A stretch of 64,000 nucleotides of DNA from Ypsolopha sequella (GCA_934047225.1 OW203985.1:9627501-9691500), one strand, 5' to 3'. Positions 42,501 through 48,171 are shown, counted from the stretch's first letter. Numbers and translations are program-made. Notes: generated by a model from the letters alone, not told the origin.

Positions 42501-45214
42501 AATTTGAGTAATATTTTAACAACAAACCCCTAAAAACGGTTTTTTTTACCAAAATTGGAGCCGAATGTGCTTTTATTGTATTAGGTAAAATAAAATAAAA
42601 AGTACGTAATGTAGTAATATTTTTCGCATATGCTACAAGAGAGCTAAGTGAGAGCATAATAAAGCGACAAAACTTATGCCTTCATCATACATTGATGTCC
42701 ACATTGTCCACTGCTATTTTTGATTGAATATTAAATTGCGGTGTGTGCAAGCAGTGAATAACTAACATGTCAAAAGCCACAATTTTATCGCATTTACTTG
42801 ATAAATATAAACCGTTTTTTTTTTCACGACTATCTACCCAGCGATTTCGTTACCATCCAAAATTTTGGCCCGCAACTCTCATAAGGTTGCCCATACCTGC
42901 TGTAGATAGTTGACGCTCGGTTGCCATTATATAGGAACTGTTTTATAGAACAAAAAGGTATCTTATATCCCATTCCAGGTCTAAAACTACATTTGTATAA
43001 AATTTCAGCACAATCGGTGCAGTAGTTACGGCGTGAAGGAGTTACAGACATACATCCATCCAAACTTTCGCATTTGTAATATTAGTGGGATTTCATAATT
43101 TGTACACAATGCCTTTGGTATTTTGTATGAATACTAAACTACGGCCCAAACCATTCGGGAAACCTTTTAGCTTAATTTGTCAATTAGGTTTAAAAAAAAA
43201 GACAATTTGAGACGTTGACAGGTTTTTTCATTATCGTTGATCACGTTTAGTATAATTATTTCCTCCACTTAGGGTAAACAACTAATTTATTGACACATTA
43301 AGGGGCTCCACAATGCTAAATTGCATTGGATTCAGTTCCGTAAATGTAGATGGTAAAAATTTGAAAAAACTATGGCGTGTTTTTTGAATCAAGACTATTA
43401 TTAATTACACTTTATGAATAAACATATTTTCAATCTTTTTTTAATTATAATACTTTTAAAAAAGCATGAATTTCACGAAAAAACCGATTCAGTTTCCATA
43501 TTTCAAAACCGATTGAAACGAAACCAACACACGCAGATACTTACTAGAAATAAACATCTTTATTTATTTATTTAGGGAAAAACAACAGAAGTAAACTGCA
43601 GATATAACTAAAAGGAACTAACGAAAATTTTGTTTACAAATAGTTAAATCTACTCCCTTCAACATTTTCCTCAGAGATAACAAGAAAAAATATAAAATTT
43701 GGTGACGCTACAGAAAAGACCTAAATCTAATTAAACACACTATCTTACAGAATAATGATATACTACATACATAAAGTCGGGAAATAACGAAATGAATATA
43801 TAAACATACATACCGATACATACATATATACCATATACATACATACTATTATTTAATTAGATTATGGTTGATTGAAATAAGATTATTTATTTGTTGTTAA
43901 GAGTCGTCAAGAATTTGTCTTATTTGTCGTTTAAAAGTAAACCTTTTAGAATTAAATAGGTCAGCTGAGAGGAGTGATTTATTGTATGACTCGCAGATTC
44001 GTCTGAGAGGTGCTCGACGACCGGCGTTTTTTCGCATCAAAGGCAAAGAGAATAGGGCCTGGGATCGTGAAGACCGCGCAGGTGTTCTAAATCTGATCTG
44101 TTTCAGTAGAGAAGGACAGCCATAAAGGTTGTTACAGATATTGTAGAGAGTCATCGCATCCAGTAAGGTTGGTCTATCGCTTAGGCGTTGTAACTTGTAA
44201 AGTTGAAGGAGATCCGAGTAATGTCCTTGAGATCGCGTCAGTCTGAAGTGAAGTGCTTTCACAAATCTTTTCTGGATCATTTCTAGTTTGCATAAAATGG
44301 ATTCCATACGACGGAGGCAAAGTCGAGCTGTGAATGTATAAGTGACTGATATAAAGTTATACTAAGAAATTATAGTTAATGTCCTAATGTAGCCGCGTTT
44401 TCAAAATAACTGAAGTTTTGCGTGCGCGGCATTTGATTAGAGCAGGATAGGCAGTTAAAAAAACAAAAGCGTTAGAGCAGGACTGAATTTTAGCATTGTG
44501 CAGCCCCTTAATTAACGTATGTGTGCTATATCGTCAAATTTTGTTAATACAGGAATGCGAACATCATTTGATTTCTAATTGTGTGTTGACAACTCTACAA
44601 TTACGTTTTCCTTAAAAAAATATCGCAATTATTTCAGCTTTTTATGTATGTGTAATACTGAAGTATGTGTTTTTGTAAAATATTACCAAAATACCAATTA
44701 TTGACATAGGTATGCCTAAACTTGACACCAGATCAGACCAATTAATGACACCCCTCTGAGTTTAAATAAAACACGCGAATTTACTTATAATAATAATTGT
44801 TGCTGATTTAATAATTGTGATTTTATTATAACAAACAATAATAGAAAGATTGATTAAATATGACCATAAAGTTACTCTTTTATGAGAAGGGAACATTTTC
44901 ATATTTATTAATTACAAGCTTTTGCCCGCGGTTTCGCCCGCGCTGATATCGTTTGCATTTATTGTAAAATTTTTGTAAAAAAATTTTATTGTAAAATGTG
45001 ACACGCTTGGTTTTCATAGAGTTTGATGCATTAGGTGTCATCTATTTAAATCAATGTCTGTGGTTAAAGCCGATGTTGTTTGTTGCAGTTCAGCGACTAT
45101 CTGGTGAAGTGCTGCGTGCCTCGCGTCTGCATCTTGTTCGGAGGCATCCCTTCCTTGCAGATACATGTGCCTTCACTCTTCACTGTGCCCGCCAAGAGAA
45201 ACGGGCACAAATAG
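12369..45214 (+). CDS. TBCK: TBCK: TBC domain-containing pseudokinase, complete, 13 exons
   Basis: Thirteen GT-AG exons with matching phases sum to 2409 nt: 802 residues plus TAG. Order: kinase-like domain (about 1-290), TBC domain (about 385-640), linker, rhodanese-like domain (about 690-790). The kinase fold lacks catalytic residues: HRI (110-112) replaces HRD and NYG (130-132) replaces DFG, as in other TBCK proteins. The TBC domain keeps the IxxDxxR arginine-finger motif (444-450, IDVDIPR) and the glutamine finger YWQ (483-485), so Rab-GAP activity is plausible. The rhodanese-like domain lacks an active-site cysteine (VVASEGDE loop). Human TBCK (893 residues) belongs to the endosomal FERRY complex and is linked to TOR signalling; transfer of this role is inference. 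Introns are filled with transposons; the longest (31695-38447) is 6.8 kb. Confidence 0.97.
12749..12935. repeat. degenerate repeat with duplicated motif
   Basis: The phrase TTTATATTAGGGATGTATC, followed by GATAT and GCCGATAC, appears twice (near 12749 and 12879). It looks like old transposon debris; the family is not identified. Confidence 0.4.
13281..15197 (-). mobile_element. 5'-truncated Jockey-like LINE with open reverse transcriptase
   Basis: A minus-strand frame open from about 15197 to the TAA at 13454 (544 codons from the first listed start at 15088). RT blocks seen: [61 protein letters not shown] (catalytic FADD), [10 protein letters not shown], and a C-terminal [18 protein letters not shown] block. 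The endonuclease part is missing, so it is a dead-on-arrival copy, but no stop interrupts the RT. The 3' end probably reaches the (ATT)n run at 13281-13299. It lies in TBCK intron 1, antisense. Confidence 0.85.
15539..15730 (+). repeat. dispersed repeat beginning CTAGCGACCTGCCCC
   Basis: A GC-rich head (CCCGCTCCGCACGGGC) is followed by the phrase TCGTCTAGTTTTAAAGATC and GACAGACAGACAGCGGG. Such tails are widespread in lepidopteran introns. Related heads occur at 26811 and 44920. Confidence 0.5.
16061..16216. mobile_element. palindromic MITE (GTGTCGATTCGGCGC ends)
   Basis: Inverted arms of about 75 bp with TCGATTCGGCGCAACACGAC at the left end and a slightly diverged right end. An interrupted copy is at 62776-63536 and a half copy near 59630-59700. 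Confidence 0.8.
16948..17095 (+). repeat. direct repeat of about 38 bp
   Basis: AAAAAGGTATATAATGTGTA...ATTATATT at 16948 recurs with few changes at 17058. The repeats enclose a short segment with GAGCGGAGCGAGGCG. Confidence 0.5.
17218..17470 (+). CDS. TBCK: TBCK exon 2 (pseudokinase core)
   Basis: Acceptor ATTACAG|AA and donor CTTGG|GTAATA. Codes the C-lobe start with [14 protein letters not shown] and the degenerate DFG position LFNYG. Confidence 0.95.
17519..17562 (+). repeat. tRNA-derived SINE fragment (B box)
   Basis: GAGACCCAGGTTCGAATCC is a pol III B-box context, and the same phrase occurs in the tRNA-like sequence at 39142-39216. No A box or acceptor stem is preserved here. It lies just downstream of TBCK exon 2. 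Confidence 0.45.
17834..17935 (+). pseudogene. CENP-B/pogo-type transposase N-terminus fragment
   Basis: An ATG opens [20 protein letters not shown], then [14 protein letters not shown]: the start of a helix-turn-helix typical of pogo/Tigger transposases. The match ends abruptly at the lysine-tyrosine, so only the first 34 codons remain. Confidence 0.6.
18020..18410. other. GC-rich island of unknown origin in TBCK intron 2
   Basis: GC content is far above the surroundings. Edges carry an inverted match, CAGCTTCAGGCTTC near 18063 and GAAGCCTGAAGCTATGGCC near 18370. Overlapping short ORFs in several frames show no known motif. It could be the body of a GC-rich SINE or LINE 5' region. Confidence 0.4.
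18607..18823 (+). CDS. TBCK: TBCK exon 3
   Basis: Acceptor TTATTTCAG|G and donor TATAAG|GTGAGC. Codes [11 protein letters not shown] (APE-like) and [19 protein letters not shown]. Confidence 0.95.
19018..19158. mobile_element. MITE with TA ends (TATAGTTTGT)
   Basis: Arms TATAGTTTGT...ATATAGCTTGAGCCCTATG are inverted over about 38 bp around a core of about 65 bp. It lies in TBCK intron 3. Confidence 0.75.
19469..19731 (+). CDS. TBCK: TBCK exon 4
   Basis: Acceptor CATTTCAG|GCG and donor CCAAT|GTAAGT. Codes the end of the kinase-like domain ([19 protein letters not shown]) and the linker [16 protein letters not shown]. Confidence 0.95.
20262..20425 (+). repeat. dispersed repeat, right-half copy
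   Basis: Shares AGTACATTACGATACGAGAG, the phrase GTTTCTCGCACGAGTTTCG and TTTTACGCACAGTGTGC with 42010-42180, apart from internal indels. The matching left half is at 22522-22793. Confidence 0.65.
20430..21358. other. intron sequence, nothing recognised
   Basis: AT-rich TBCK intron 4 sequence; the short minus-strand frames show no known motif. Confidence 0.35.
21361..21602. mobile_element. TA-flanked MITE, copy A (242 bp)
   Basis: CAACGTGTAACAGAAAGGTG begins near-perfect inverted arms of about 75 bp, with TA on both sides. Its sister is at 26048-26306. Confidence 0.85.
22233..22476 (+). CDS. TBCK: TBCK exon 5
   Basis: Acceptor TTTAAAG|C and donor CTGCAT|GTTCGT, a weak but phase-correct site. 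Codes [20 protein letters not shown], leading into the TBC domain. Confidence 0.92.
22522..22793 (+). repeat. dispersed repeat, left-half copy
   Basis: About 270 bp, including GTTTATGCTACAAGGGCG, CACGAGCATAGCGAGTG and GGCTCAAAAGGACTGTATCC. It matches 41464-41735 closely. Confidence 0.7.
22800..23600. other. TBCK intron 5 sequence, nothing recognised
   Basis: Very AT-rich, with several scattered copies of the short phrase TTCCTAGGAA but no ordered structure. Confidence 0.35.
23601..23762 (+). CDS. TBCK: TBCK exon 6
   Basis: Acceptor TTTTAACAG|GG and donor AGACAG|GTAATG. Codes [20 protein letters not shown] and [10 protein letters not shown], the start of the TBC domain. GC-rich relative to its introns. 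Confidence 0.95.
23930..24175 (+). pseudogene. LINE reverse transcriptase fragment
   Basis: Reads [20 protein letters not shown], then after a small lesion [19 protein letters not shown], the FADD catalytic block of a non-LTR retrotransposon. Both flanks are truncated. It lies in TBCK intron 6, sense strand. Confidence 0.75.
24557..24734 (+). CDS. TBCK: TBCK exon 7 (TBC catalytic fingers)
   Basis: Acceptor TTTTAACCAG|ATC and donor AACGAAG|GTGAAG. Contains both GAP motifs, IDVDIPR and VYWQGLDSL. Confidence 0.95.
24755..24854. repeat. near-perfect 100-nt hairpin beside TBCK exon 7
   Basis: Arms of 35 bp (ATATTGTAAATAAAACAAAT...) match exactly, and the core CACTTTTTATATAAAAAGTG is itself palindromic. 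It starts 20 nt after the exon 7 donor. Probably a minimal MITE. Confidence 0.85.
24932..25093. mobile_element. MITE (GGGTCTACCGCGTAATTC ends)
   Basis: Inverted ends of about 40 bp with GGTCTACCGCGTAATTCT at the left and GGCCCTACCGCGTAATTCT at the right (inverted). The core ATGCCATCTCTTTTGCACGCG resembles the core of 33437-33570. Confidence 0.7.
25151..25304. mobile_element. palindromic MITE, copy 1
   Basis: Arms with CACGCGACGCGACTTA, then CACAAGTGCGAGGAGCGTG, invert around CGCAAAAACATCG. A better-preserved copy is at 31394-31559. Confidence 0.8.
25340..25425 (+). repeat. SINE-like repeat fragment
   Basis: The phrase TCCCAGAGGGGTAGGCAGAG and following bases recur widely in lepidopteran DNA. 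No tRNA head is visible here. Confidence 0.5.
25430..26047. other. TBCK intron 7 sequence, nothing recognised
   Basis: No repeat or open frame supported, apart from a duplicated short phrase TTTCGTCCCAATGAGT / TTTTGTCCCAACGAGT. Confidence 0.35.
26048..26306. mobile_element. TA-flanked MITE, copy B (259 bp)
   Basis: The same TIR as 21361-21602 (CAACGTGTAACAGAAAGGTG), TA on both sides, and a different middle. Confidence 0.85.
26470..26610. repeat. dispersed repeat with CCCGACGTTTCGAGAC
   Basis: Contains GGGTCTACCGCGATCAATT and the phrase GACACCCGACGTTTCGAGAC followed by GTGGTCTACGGG, common in lepidopteran genomes and possibly related to Penelope-type termini. No coding part. Confidence 0.4.
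26811..27060. repeat. dispersed repeat (TGCCCGCGGCTCTGCCCG head)
   Basis: Its head resembles those at 15539 and 44926. The right boundary is unclear. Confidence 0.35.
27163..27302. mobile_element. palindromic MITE (TTACTACAAAA ends)
   Basis: Arms of about 60 bp with GTGTTTAACTTTAGACAGTG in inverted copies around a short core. Confidence 0.8.
27848..28054 (+). CDS. TBCK: TBCK exon 8
   Basis: Acceptor TTATTTTGCAG|C and donor TTTTCAC|GTGAGT. Codes [20 protein letters not shown] and [11 protein letters not shown]. Confidence 0.95.
28055..28819. other. TBCK intron 8 sequence, nothing recognised
   Basis: AT-rich; short frames only. Confidence 0.35.
28820..28980 (+). repeat. old RTE-type LINE 3' fragment
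   Basis: AAATCGCTCTAAACGATAAG and CCGCTCATCATTGTTGCC resemble the LINE tail at 11970-12142. Confidence 0.45.
29034..29106 (-). repeat. tRNA-like sequence, probably a SINE head or tRNA pseudogene
   Basis: On the minus strand, CCTCGGTGGCGCAGTTGGT (acceptor and A box) leads to a B box GGTTCTAATTC and a 3' half that pairs as CCCGAGG. The base before the expected anticodon is G rather than the invariant T, and the anticodon stem has a mismatch, so a working tRNA is unlikely. Confidence 0.5.
29179..29885. mobile_element. MITE abutting TBCK exon 9
   Basis: Inverted ends AGTACAGTACT... with GCCACTGAGTGATGGC and a left end interrupted by a smaller MITE (29191-29304). The core is AT-rich and non-coding. 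The right end is 26 nt from the exon 9 acceptor. Confidence 0.75.
29191..29304. mobile_element. 114-bp MITE nested in the MITE at 29179
   Basis: Ends GGCTTTTGATTTGG and GGCTTTTGATATGG (inverted), flanked by TA on each side, inserted in the left TIR of the larger element. Confidence 0.7.
29912..30099 (+). CDS. TBCK: TBCK exon 9
   Basis: Acceptor CCCACTCTAG|AC and donor GTCAAG|GTAATC. Codes [19 protein letters not shown] and [25 protein letters not shown] ends only 26 nt before this exon. Confidence 0.95.
30100..30802. other. TBCK intron 9 sequence, nothing recognised
   Basis: No supported repeat or coding signal. Confidence 0.35.
30803..31140. mobile_element. 338-bp palindrome with GACCGGTTTCG motif
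   Basis: Arms of about 160 bp around a short core. Each arm carries TTCAGGCGACCGGTTTCGTA, a CTGAAGA-(N)-CGAAACCGGTC layout seen at termini of some Penelope-type and other repeats. No coding capacity. Confidence 0.75.
31394..31559. mobile_element. palindromic MITE, copy 2 (166 bp)
   Basis: AGCACCCGTAGCACAGTG at the left and its near-perfect inverse at the right; sister of 25151-25304. It lies 51 nt before TBCK exon 10. Confidence 0.8.
31611..31694 (+). CDS. TBCK: TBCK exon 10
   Basis: Acceptor GTTTCTCCAG|CAA and donor CCCATG|GTGAGT. Its 28 codons, beginning [18 protein letters not shown], correspond to the linker after the TBC domain. Confidence 0.92.
31733..32331. mobile_element. inverted-repeat element after TBCK exon 10
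   Basis: ATCCGTGAGACAACATTGAC at 31733 has an inverted partner near 32297-32331 (ATCCGTGAGACAACTTTGAC on the minus strand), plus TGTTGCCAT on the inner side of each. The interior is not recognised. Confidence 0.55.
32519..32810. mobile_element. truncated copy of the TTAA MITE at 40408
   Basis: Shares the inner palindrome (CAACAAAACCTTATTAC) and the right end TTTCACAATCCGGCTGCG. The left outer TIR is missing. Confidence 0.65.
32839..33161. mobile_element. GC-rich-ended MITE (TAGGTTGTCAAC)
   Basis: Inverted ends TTGTCAACTTCGTGCTTACC and TTGTCAACTTCATGTTTACC, continuing through CGCGCCCACGG to GGTTGGCGGG. The core carries short frames only. Confidence 0.75.
33437..33570. mobile_element. small MITE (TCTAAAAAGGCCG ends)
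   Basis: Inverted ends of about 28 bp. The core ATGCCGTCTCCTTTGCACGCG is shared with 24932-25093. Confidence 0.6.
33814..33960. mobile_element. small MITE (AATTCAGTGGAATTA)
   Basis: Inverted arms with TTCAATTCAGTGGAATTATG and GTAATTCCACTGAATTAAAA. It abuts the long-TIR element at 33961. Confidence 0.7.
33961..35587. mobile_element. 1.6 kb element with long TIRs of about 340 bp
   Basis: The left arm 33961-34310 begins TGGGCGGAGGTTTGCATG; the right arm 35247-35587 is its inverse with scattered changes, including GGGATTTGGTCGGCCGCC in both. The interior (34311-35246) holds a decayed minus-strand reading frame and, at 34385-34441, a hairpin related to the MITE at 48013-48171. No TSD was identified and the superfamily is unknown. 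Confidence 0.8.
34670..35236 (-). pseudogene. unidentified decayed reading frame inside the long-TIR element
   Basis: From 35236 down to 34910, 109 codons are open without an ATG start. A single TAA (34909-34907) follows, then the same frame stays open for 78 more codons to a TGA at 34672-34670. Sample text: [53 protein letters not shown]. Composition is protein-like (mixed hydrophobic and charged). I do not recognise the family; a transposon protein is the simplest guess because of its central place between TIRs. Confidence 0.5.
35855..36958 (-). pseudogene. 5'-truncated Jockey-type LINE, broken
   Basis: The minus-strand frame 36949-36458 reads [41 protein letters not shown] and [19 protein letters not shown]. 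After one TAA the same frame continues ([20 protein letters not shown]), followed by frameshifts and a C-terminal piece at 36068-35865 ([14 protein letters not shown]). It lies in TBCK intron 10. Confidence 0.8.
37115..37220. repeat. weak inverted repeat
   Basis: CTTAAATTTCAACAGTAAGT and CTTAAATTTCAGTAAGCAC face each other across about 60 bp. Confidence 0.4.
37300..37400 (+). repeat. fragment of the MITE at 48013
   Basis: GCTAAATTACTTTGGAAAAA, then ACTAAAATTAAAATCTTTAG, match the right half of 48013-48171. Confidence 0.55.
37786..38066 (-). other. unidentified open frame, possible transposon or gene fragment
   Basis: A minus-strand frame of about 90 codons reads [51 protein letters not shown]. 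It looks protein-like but has no motif that I recognise and no clear splice sites. Confidence 0.3.
38105..38392 (+). repeat. dispersed SINE-like repeat (CCGGCCAAGTGCGAGTCGGA)
   Basis: The head GGCCAAGTGCGAGTCGGACT and tail GGACAGACAGCGGAGTC, with GGTCCCGTTGGTTACCC, form a repeat very common in lepidopteran introns. It ends about 55 bp before TBCK exon 11. A related tail lies reversed at 56306-56430. Confidence 0.65.
38448..38572 (+). CDS. TBCK: TBCK exon 11
   Basis: Acceptor TTGCGTACAG|GAC and donor AATTTGTT|GTAAGT. Codes [19 protein letters not shown] and CLVVDIRSN, the first strand of the rhodanese-like domain. Confidence 0.93.
39142..39216 (-). repeat. tRNA-like SINE head
   Basis: On the minus strand GCGGTAGCTCAGACGGTAGA (A box) and AGGTTCGATCCCTGG (B box) sit at tRNA spacing with a pairing T arm. 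The acceptor stem is poor and the anticodon stem weak, so a functional tRNA gene is unlikely. Confidence 0.5.
39503..39625 (+). CDS. THAP-domain N-terminal exon, probably transposase-derived
   Basis: Opens [10 protein letters not shown] (C-x4-C zinc ligands at residues 5 and 10), then [10 protein letters not shown], the phenylalanine/proline block of C2CH THAP domains. After 40 codons it reaches TAG; the remaining Cys-His ligands are absent, so either the rest lies in lost exons or this is a remnant. A GC-rich stretch just upstream (39365-39460) may be its old promoter. Confidence 0.55.
   Translation: MVRFCGVYGCIENGAKNKKRRFFKFPADELKQGIFFYVFI
40408..40918. mobile_element. TTAA-flanked MITE, full copy
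   Basis: TTAA at both ends, TIR core CGGTTTCGCAGCCG and GTGAAAAACC, and an inner palindrome with CAACAAAACTTTATTACC. piggyBac-like by target site only. Confidence 0.75.
41253..41424 (+). CDS. TBCK: TBCK exon 12
   Basis: Acceptor CTGTGACAG|A and donor CAATTG|GTAAGT. Codes [16 protein letters not shown] and [15 protein letters not shown]; the usual rhodanese cysteine is absent. Confidence 0.95.
41464..42190 (+). repeat. dispersed repeat, both halves, with a palindrome between them
   Basis: The left half (41464-41735) matches 22522-22793; the right half (42010-42190) matches 20262-20425. Between them is the palindrome 41757-42009. It starts about 40 bp after TBCK exon 12. Confidence 0.65.
41757..42009. 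mobile_element. palindromic MITE (CTATTTAGTC ends)
   Basis: Inverted arms of about 75 bp, including CACGTATTTTTTCTTTTGTC, around a centre with two TGACGTCA sites. Confidence 0.75.
42195..42830. other. TBCK intron 12 sequence, nothing recognised
   Basis: Includes a local GC-rich inverted phrase GGAGTGCGGGCGA / TCGCCCGCACTCC at 42260-42310 but no coding signal. Confidence 0.35.
42834..43090 (-). repeat. dispersed lepidopteran repeat
   Basis: Shares TTCACGCCGTAAC-type and AATATTAGTGGGATT phrases, plus CCAGGTCTAAAACTACATTTG, with the repeat at 56700-56900. Confidence 0.55.
43298..44511. mobile_element. TTAA MITE interrupted by a LINE
   Basis: TTAAGGGGCTCCACAATGCT at the left and AGCCCCTTAA at the right; the internal sequence matches the uninterrupted copy at 59725-60108 in reverse. 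The LINE at 43551-44359 splits it. Confidence 0.8.
43551..44359 (-). pseudogene. 5'-truncated LINE (RT C-terminal region)
   Basis: Minus-strand frame 44307-43897: [17 protein letters not shown], then [53 protein letters not shown]. This is the conserved tail of Jockey/CR1-type reverse transcriptases. A TAAA-rich 3' tail lies at the low-coordinate end. Flanking TTACTAGAAA (43541-43550) and TACTAAGAAA (44360-44369) are probably the target duplication. Confidence 0.8.
44920..44990. repeat. dispersed repeat head (TTGCCCGCGGTTTCGCCCGC)
   Basis: GC-rich lepidopteran repeat head in the last TBCK intron; no further structure. Confidence 0.4.
45089..45214 (+). CDS. TBCK: TBCK exon 13 and stop
   Basis: Acceptor GTTTGTTGCAG|TTC; codes [19 protein letters not shown] to NGHK and TAG (45212-45214). 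A candidate AATAAA poly(A) signal lies at 45484. Confidence 0.95.
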   Translation, partial: FSDYLVKCCVPRVCILFGGIPSLQIHVPSLFTVPAKRNGHK

Positions 45215-45345
45215 GGCTCCACATGGGTTACCTATCCCGGGGCATACCGGTGGATAGATGAAATTAAGATATACCACATGCTCTGCTGATCAAATGGTAA
45301 AACAACTGTCCCAAAAAAGTAAACGCCAAAAAAATACTCTCTTTG

Positions 45346-45418
45346 CTATGTTTTTTTACCTACTATTCTTTATGTACAAAAACGCGGTAGAAAACTAGTA
45401 GGTATGTAAAAAAACAGT
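45346..45418. repeat. short hairpin after the TBCK stop
   Basis: ATGTTTTTTTACCTACTA and TAGTAGGTATGTAAAAAAAC face each other about 130 nt past the stop, possibly in the 3' UTR. Confidence 0.5.
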
Positions 45419-45773
45419 AAAAAGCACACAGGTTTCATTCAATAATTTGTGTTTTTACACATGGTATAAAAAAAGGATCGGCAAATAAACCGTCCAGTGT
45501 CCAGCTCTGTAACAAAACCGAGAATTCTGTGTTCCTTCTATTTCTGTATCCATTTCACTAAACTTATGAAATAGGCGCCATTTGCAAGCATTCTTTAAAT
45601 AATATTAATCTGTAAAATGGTTCCGGGCCACAACTAGGGCGTCTAGTACGCGCCGTCGATACATACGTCGATGTGTCGTTATTTAAACTTGGTGCGCTGT
45701 TTTTTCTGCTTTTTGGAATATCAACAAAAGTGATTTTAAACAGATTTTACAAGTATTTTAGTATTTGCAGAAA

Positions 45774-45873
45774 GTGACGTCATCATATCAGGTTGAATGG
45801 TCGGATCCTTGTCATTGTCATACATTGGATGCGAAATGTGTGGTGGTGACCTGTGGCGATGATTGACGTCACT
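45774..45873. repeat. 100-bp inverted repeat carrying TGACGTCA at both ends
   Basis: AGTGACGTCATCATATCAGGT and its degraded inverse with ATTGACGTCACT. Confidence 0.5.
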
Positions 45874-47030
45874 AAAGGTCAATAGAAATATATATATATT
45901 TTTTTCATTTAATAAAGGATATGGATGCTTATTTTGAAATAAAACAGTTAAGGAAAGCTTTTCCTCGAAACAGTTTTTGAATCGTAAATATTGACGAAAA
46001 AAAGAAGAGGCCATTTATTGCTCTCGCTATTTCATTATTTCTAATATGCGTGAGAGCGCAATTAGGATGTATAGACGTTGTATCTTTGACGCGTGCTAGC
46101 CACACTGGAATGCTATTTATTATAGTTGTTGCCATTATGAGAATTAAAAAGGCTGAATGACTGGAATTATATACATAATTCATCATTTTTGTATAAAGGT
46201 CTAAATGTCGTCATTCCACATCTAAGAGTGGTTCAAATTTTCTGTTGTACCCTTCAGTCCTATTCCTAGGTTTCTTAGGCCATTTCAAGAATTTTTTTCA
46301 GCAAAAGAATCTCATTTTGCAATTTCTCATAATTGAAAGTAACAAAGTGAACTGTAAAGAAATAAATAAATATAAAATCAGAAAAATCTACTGCCCCTCG
46401 CTAGCCTTTTGAACCAGAGTTTGTTTAAAACATTGATATCACCACCACCATAATTATGTAGCTCTAGTATCTACGATATCGCTATGTTTATCAAAACAAA
46501 AGGACACTTCCGGCTCGAAGGACCATCAAATGTTTGAGTGTATAAAATGAGATTATGAAGTTAGAGATTTCATGTAAGATTTCTTTTATATTTAAATTGG
46601 AATCTCTATTTAAAAAATGTATTAAATAGGTTAAGCGTACAGTTATGTATAATCTGGAATTACCAAGTAAATAAATAATATTGATAATGTTTACAAAATT
46701 TTAATAATGTACAGAAGTTGATAAAGTTGTGTTTATCTGTTTTCGACTGCGCTTCGATCATATTTATGTGTAAGTCGCTTATCTGTGATTACTATGAAAT
46801 TGTTTTTGGTTTTATATTTTAGTTTGAAATAAGTATGATATATTTACATTCCTGTTTTAGTAGCCTTTGTATGTGCGAGGTCAATAAAATGGCTCTACGA
46901 AAAAGTTGCGTTGTTTTCAATCAAGTTAAGAGTGGTTAGCAACGGAAAACTCACTTTAGATCTATTACCTAATAGGTATTTGTTGCCACACAATGGTAGT
47001 GGAGTGTGTGGGCTGGACCATCAGCCCTTA
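45874..47030. other. intergenic sequence after TBCK, nothing recognised
   Basis: AT-rich, short frames only. Confidence 0.35.
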
Positions 47031-47033
47031 GGA

Positions 47034-47384
47034 TGACGTCACGGCACCCCCGAGCCTAGAGTAACGGGTTTGTGAATGAGCGTCGGCGGGCGGAGGGGGG
47101 AGGGAATGTACTCTCTCGCCGCCATTCGCCGGTCAAACCTCGCCGCAACCAGTCGCTTCGCCCCGTTCACGAGCCGCATTCCTCGCGTGTAGTGAAACTT
47201 TTAAAGTTTATCGCGAAAGCAAATGGGCGTACAGAGTGAAATCTAAAGTGCTGTGCCGCGTATTATCTCTCAAACTACGAAAAGTGCAGTTGTTGGAGTT
47301 TGCCGTGGACTCTAATCCACCTTGCAGTGTCGAGGAGCAGTTCCATCAGGAAGTCGGAGGCCGTCGTCGTTTCCCGGCCCCGGC
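47034..47384 (+). promoter_or_regulatory. CpG-rich promoter and 5' UTR with a CRE
   Basis: A consensus CRE (TGACGTCA, 47034-47041) is followed by about 340 bp of GC- and CpG-rich DNA, unlike everything around it, leading to an ATG. This is the composition of an insect promoter plus 5' UTR. No TATA box. Confidence 0.55.
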
Positions 47385-47438
47385 ATGGAGACTTACTTCG
47401 ACGATCTGAACGACGTCTGGGACGCGGACATTGACCCG
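47385..47438 (+). CDS. putative first coding exon of an unidentified gene
   Basis: ATG opens METYFDDLNDVWDADIDP, strongly acidic, then a donor CCG|GTTAGT in phase 0. Without splicing the frame runs on to 47534. The gene would extend rightward; no second exon was recognised before the window ends. The family is not identified. Confidence 0.4.
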
Positions 47439-48012
47439 GTTAGTCGACCTTCTTATCACGCCTTATCACCTGTTGCGATCCGCGATCTCCAGTCCGCGGC
47501 GAGGTGTCGAGATGATGCATTCGCTCGAGACTGAATTCCGTGAAAGTCGCTATTGGAATTCGCAAGATGTGAACCGTTTTAATAGAAATGATGAGTGATA
47601 ATGATAACAATGAGCCTGCGGCAGCCAGGCACGCCGATGGGCGGCCTTGTTTGTAATCTACCTGCCGCTATGAGATAATAAGCGATGCATTCGTGAATCA
47701 CGATTCGGTCATTGTGAATGCAGCTCATGATAAATAAACATGTTTTGTATAAGTTATAATGACTACTGATGGGACGTGAACTGTAAACTCTTTATTATCT
47801 GTCTGTAGTACAGACTCTTCACGTTCTTCACGCAGAACAACATGCTCCATTTAACTCGTAGGTGCATTTTATAGCATTTTCTAAAATATTTATTTTATTG
47901 CTATCGTCGGATCTAATCTTTACGTTCAATACCTAATACTAGGGCTCTTATGATAGCGTTAGATTTAGTTGATATTTCAATATCAGTTTGATTGGCGCCT
48001 CGGTATTTTATC

Positions 48013-48171
48013 AGCCTATGAAGGCTTTAATTTTAGCTTAAGTGCGGCCAAAACAAAATTTTCTTCATTGCAAAAAAGTCCTTAAAGGTTATAATTAGAA
48101 GCTAAATTACTTTGGAAAAAAATTAAGTTTTGACAGCACTAAAACTAAAATTAAAACCTTTAGAATCTGCT
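48013..48171. mobile_element. MITE (AAGGCTTTAATTTTAG ends)
   Basis: Inverted 16-bp ends AAGGCTTTAATTTTAG / AAGGTTTTAATTTTAG. Fragments are at 34385-34441 and 37300-37400. Confidence 0.6.
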
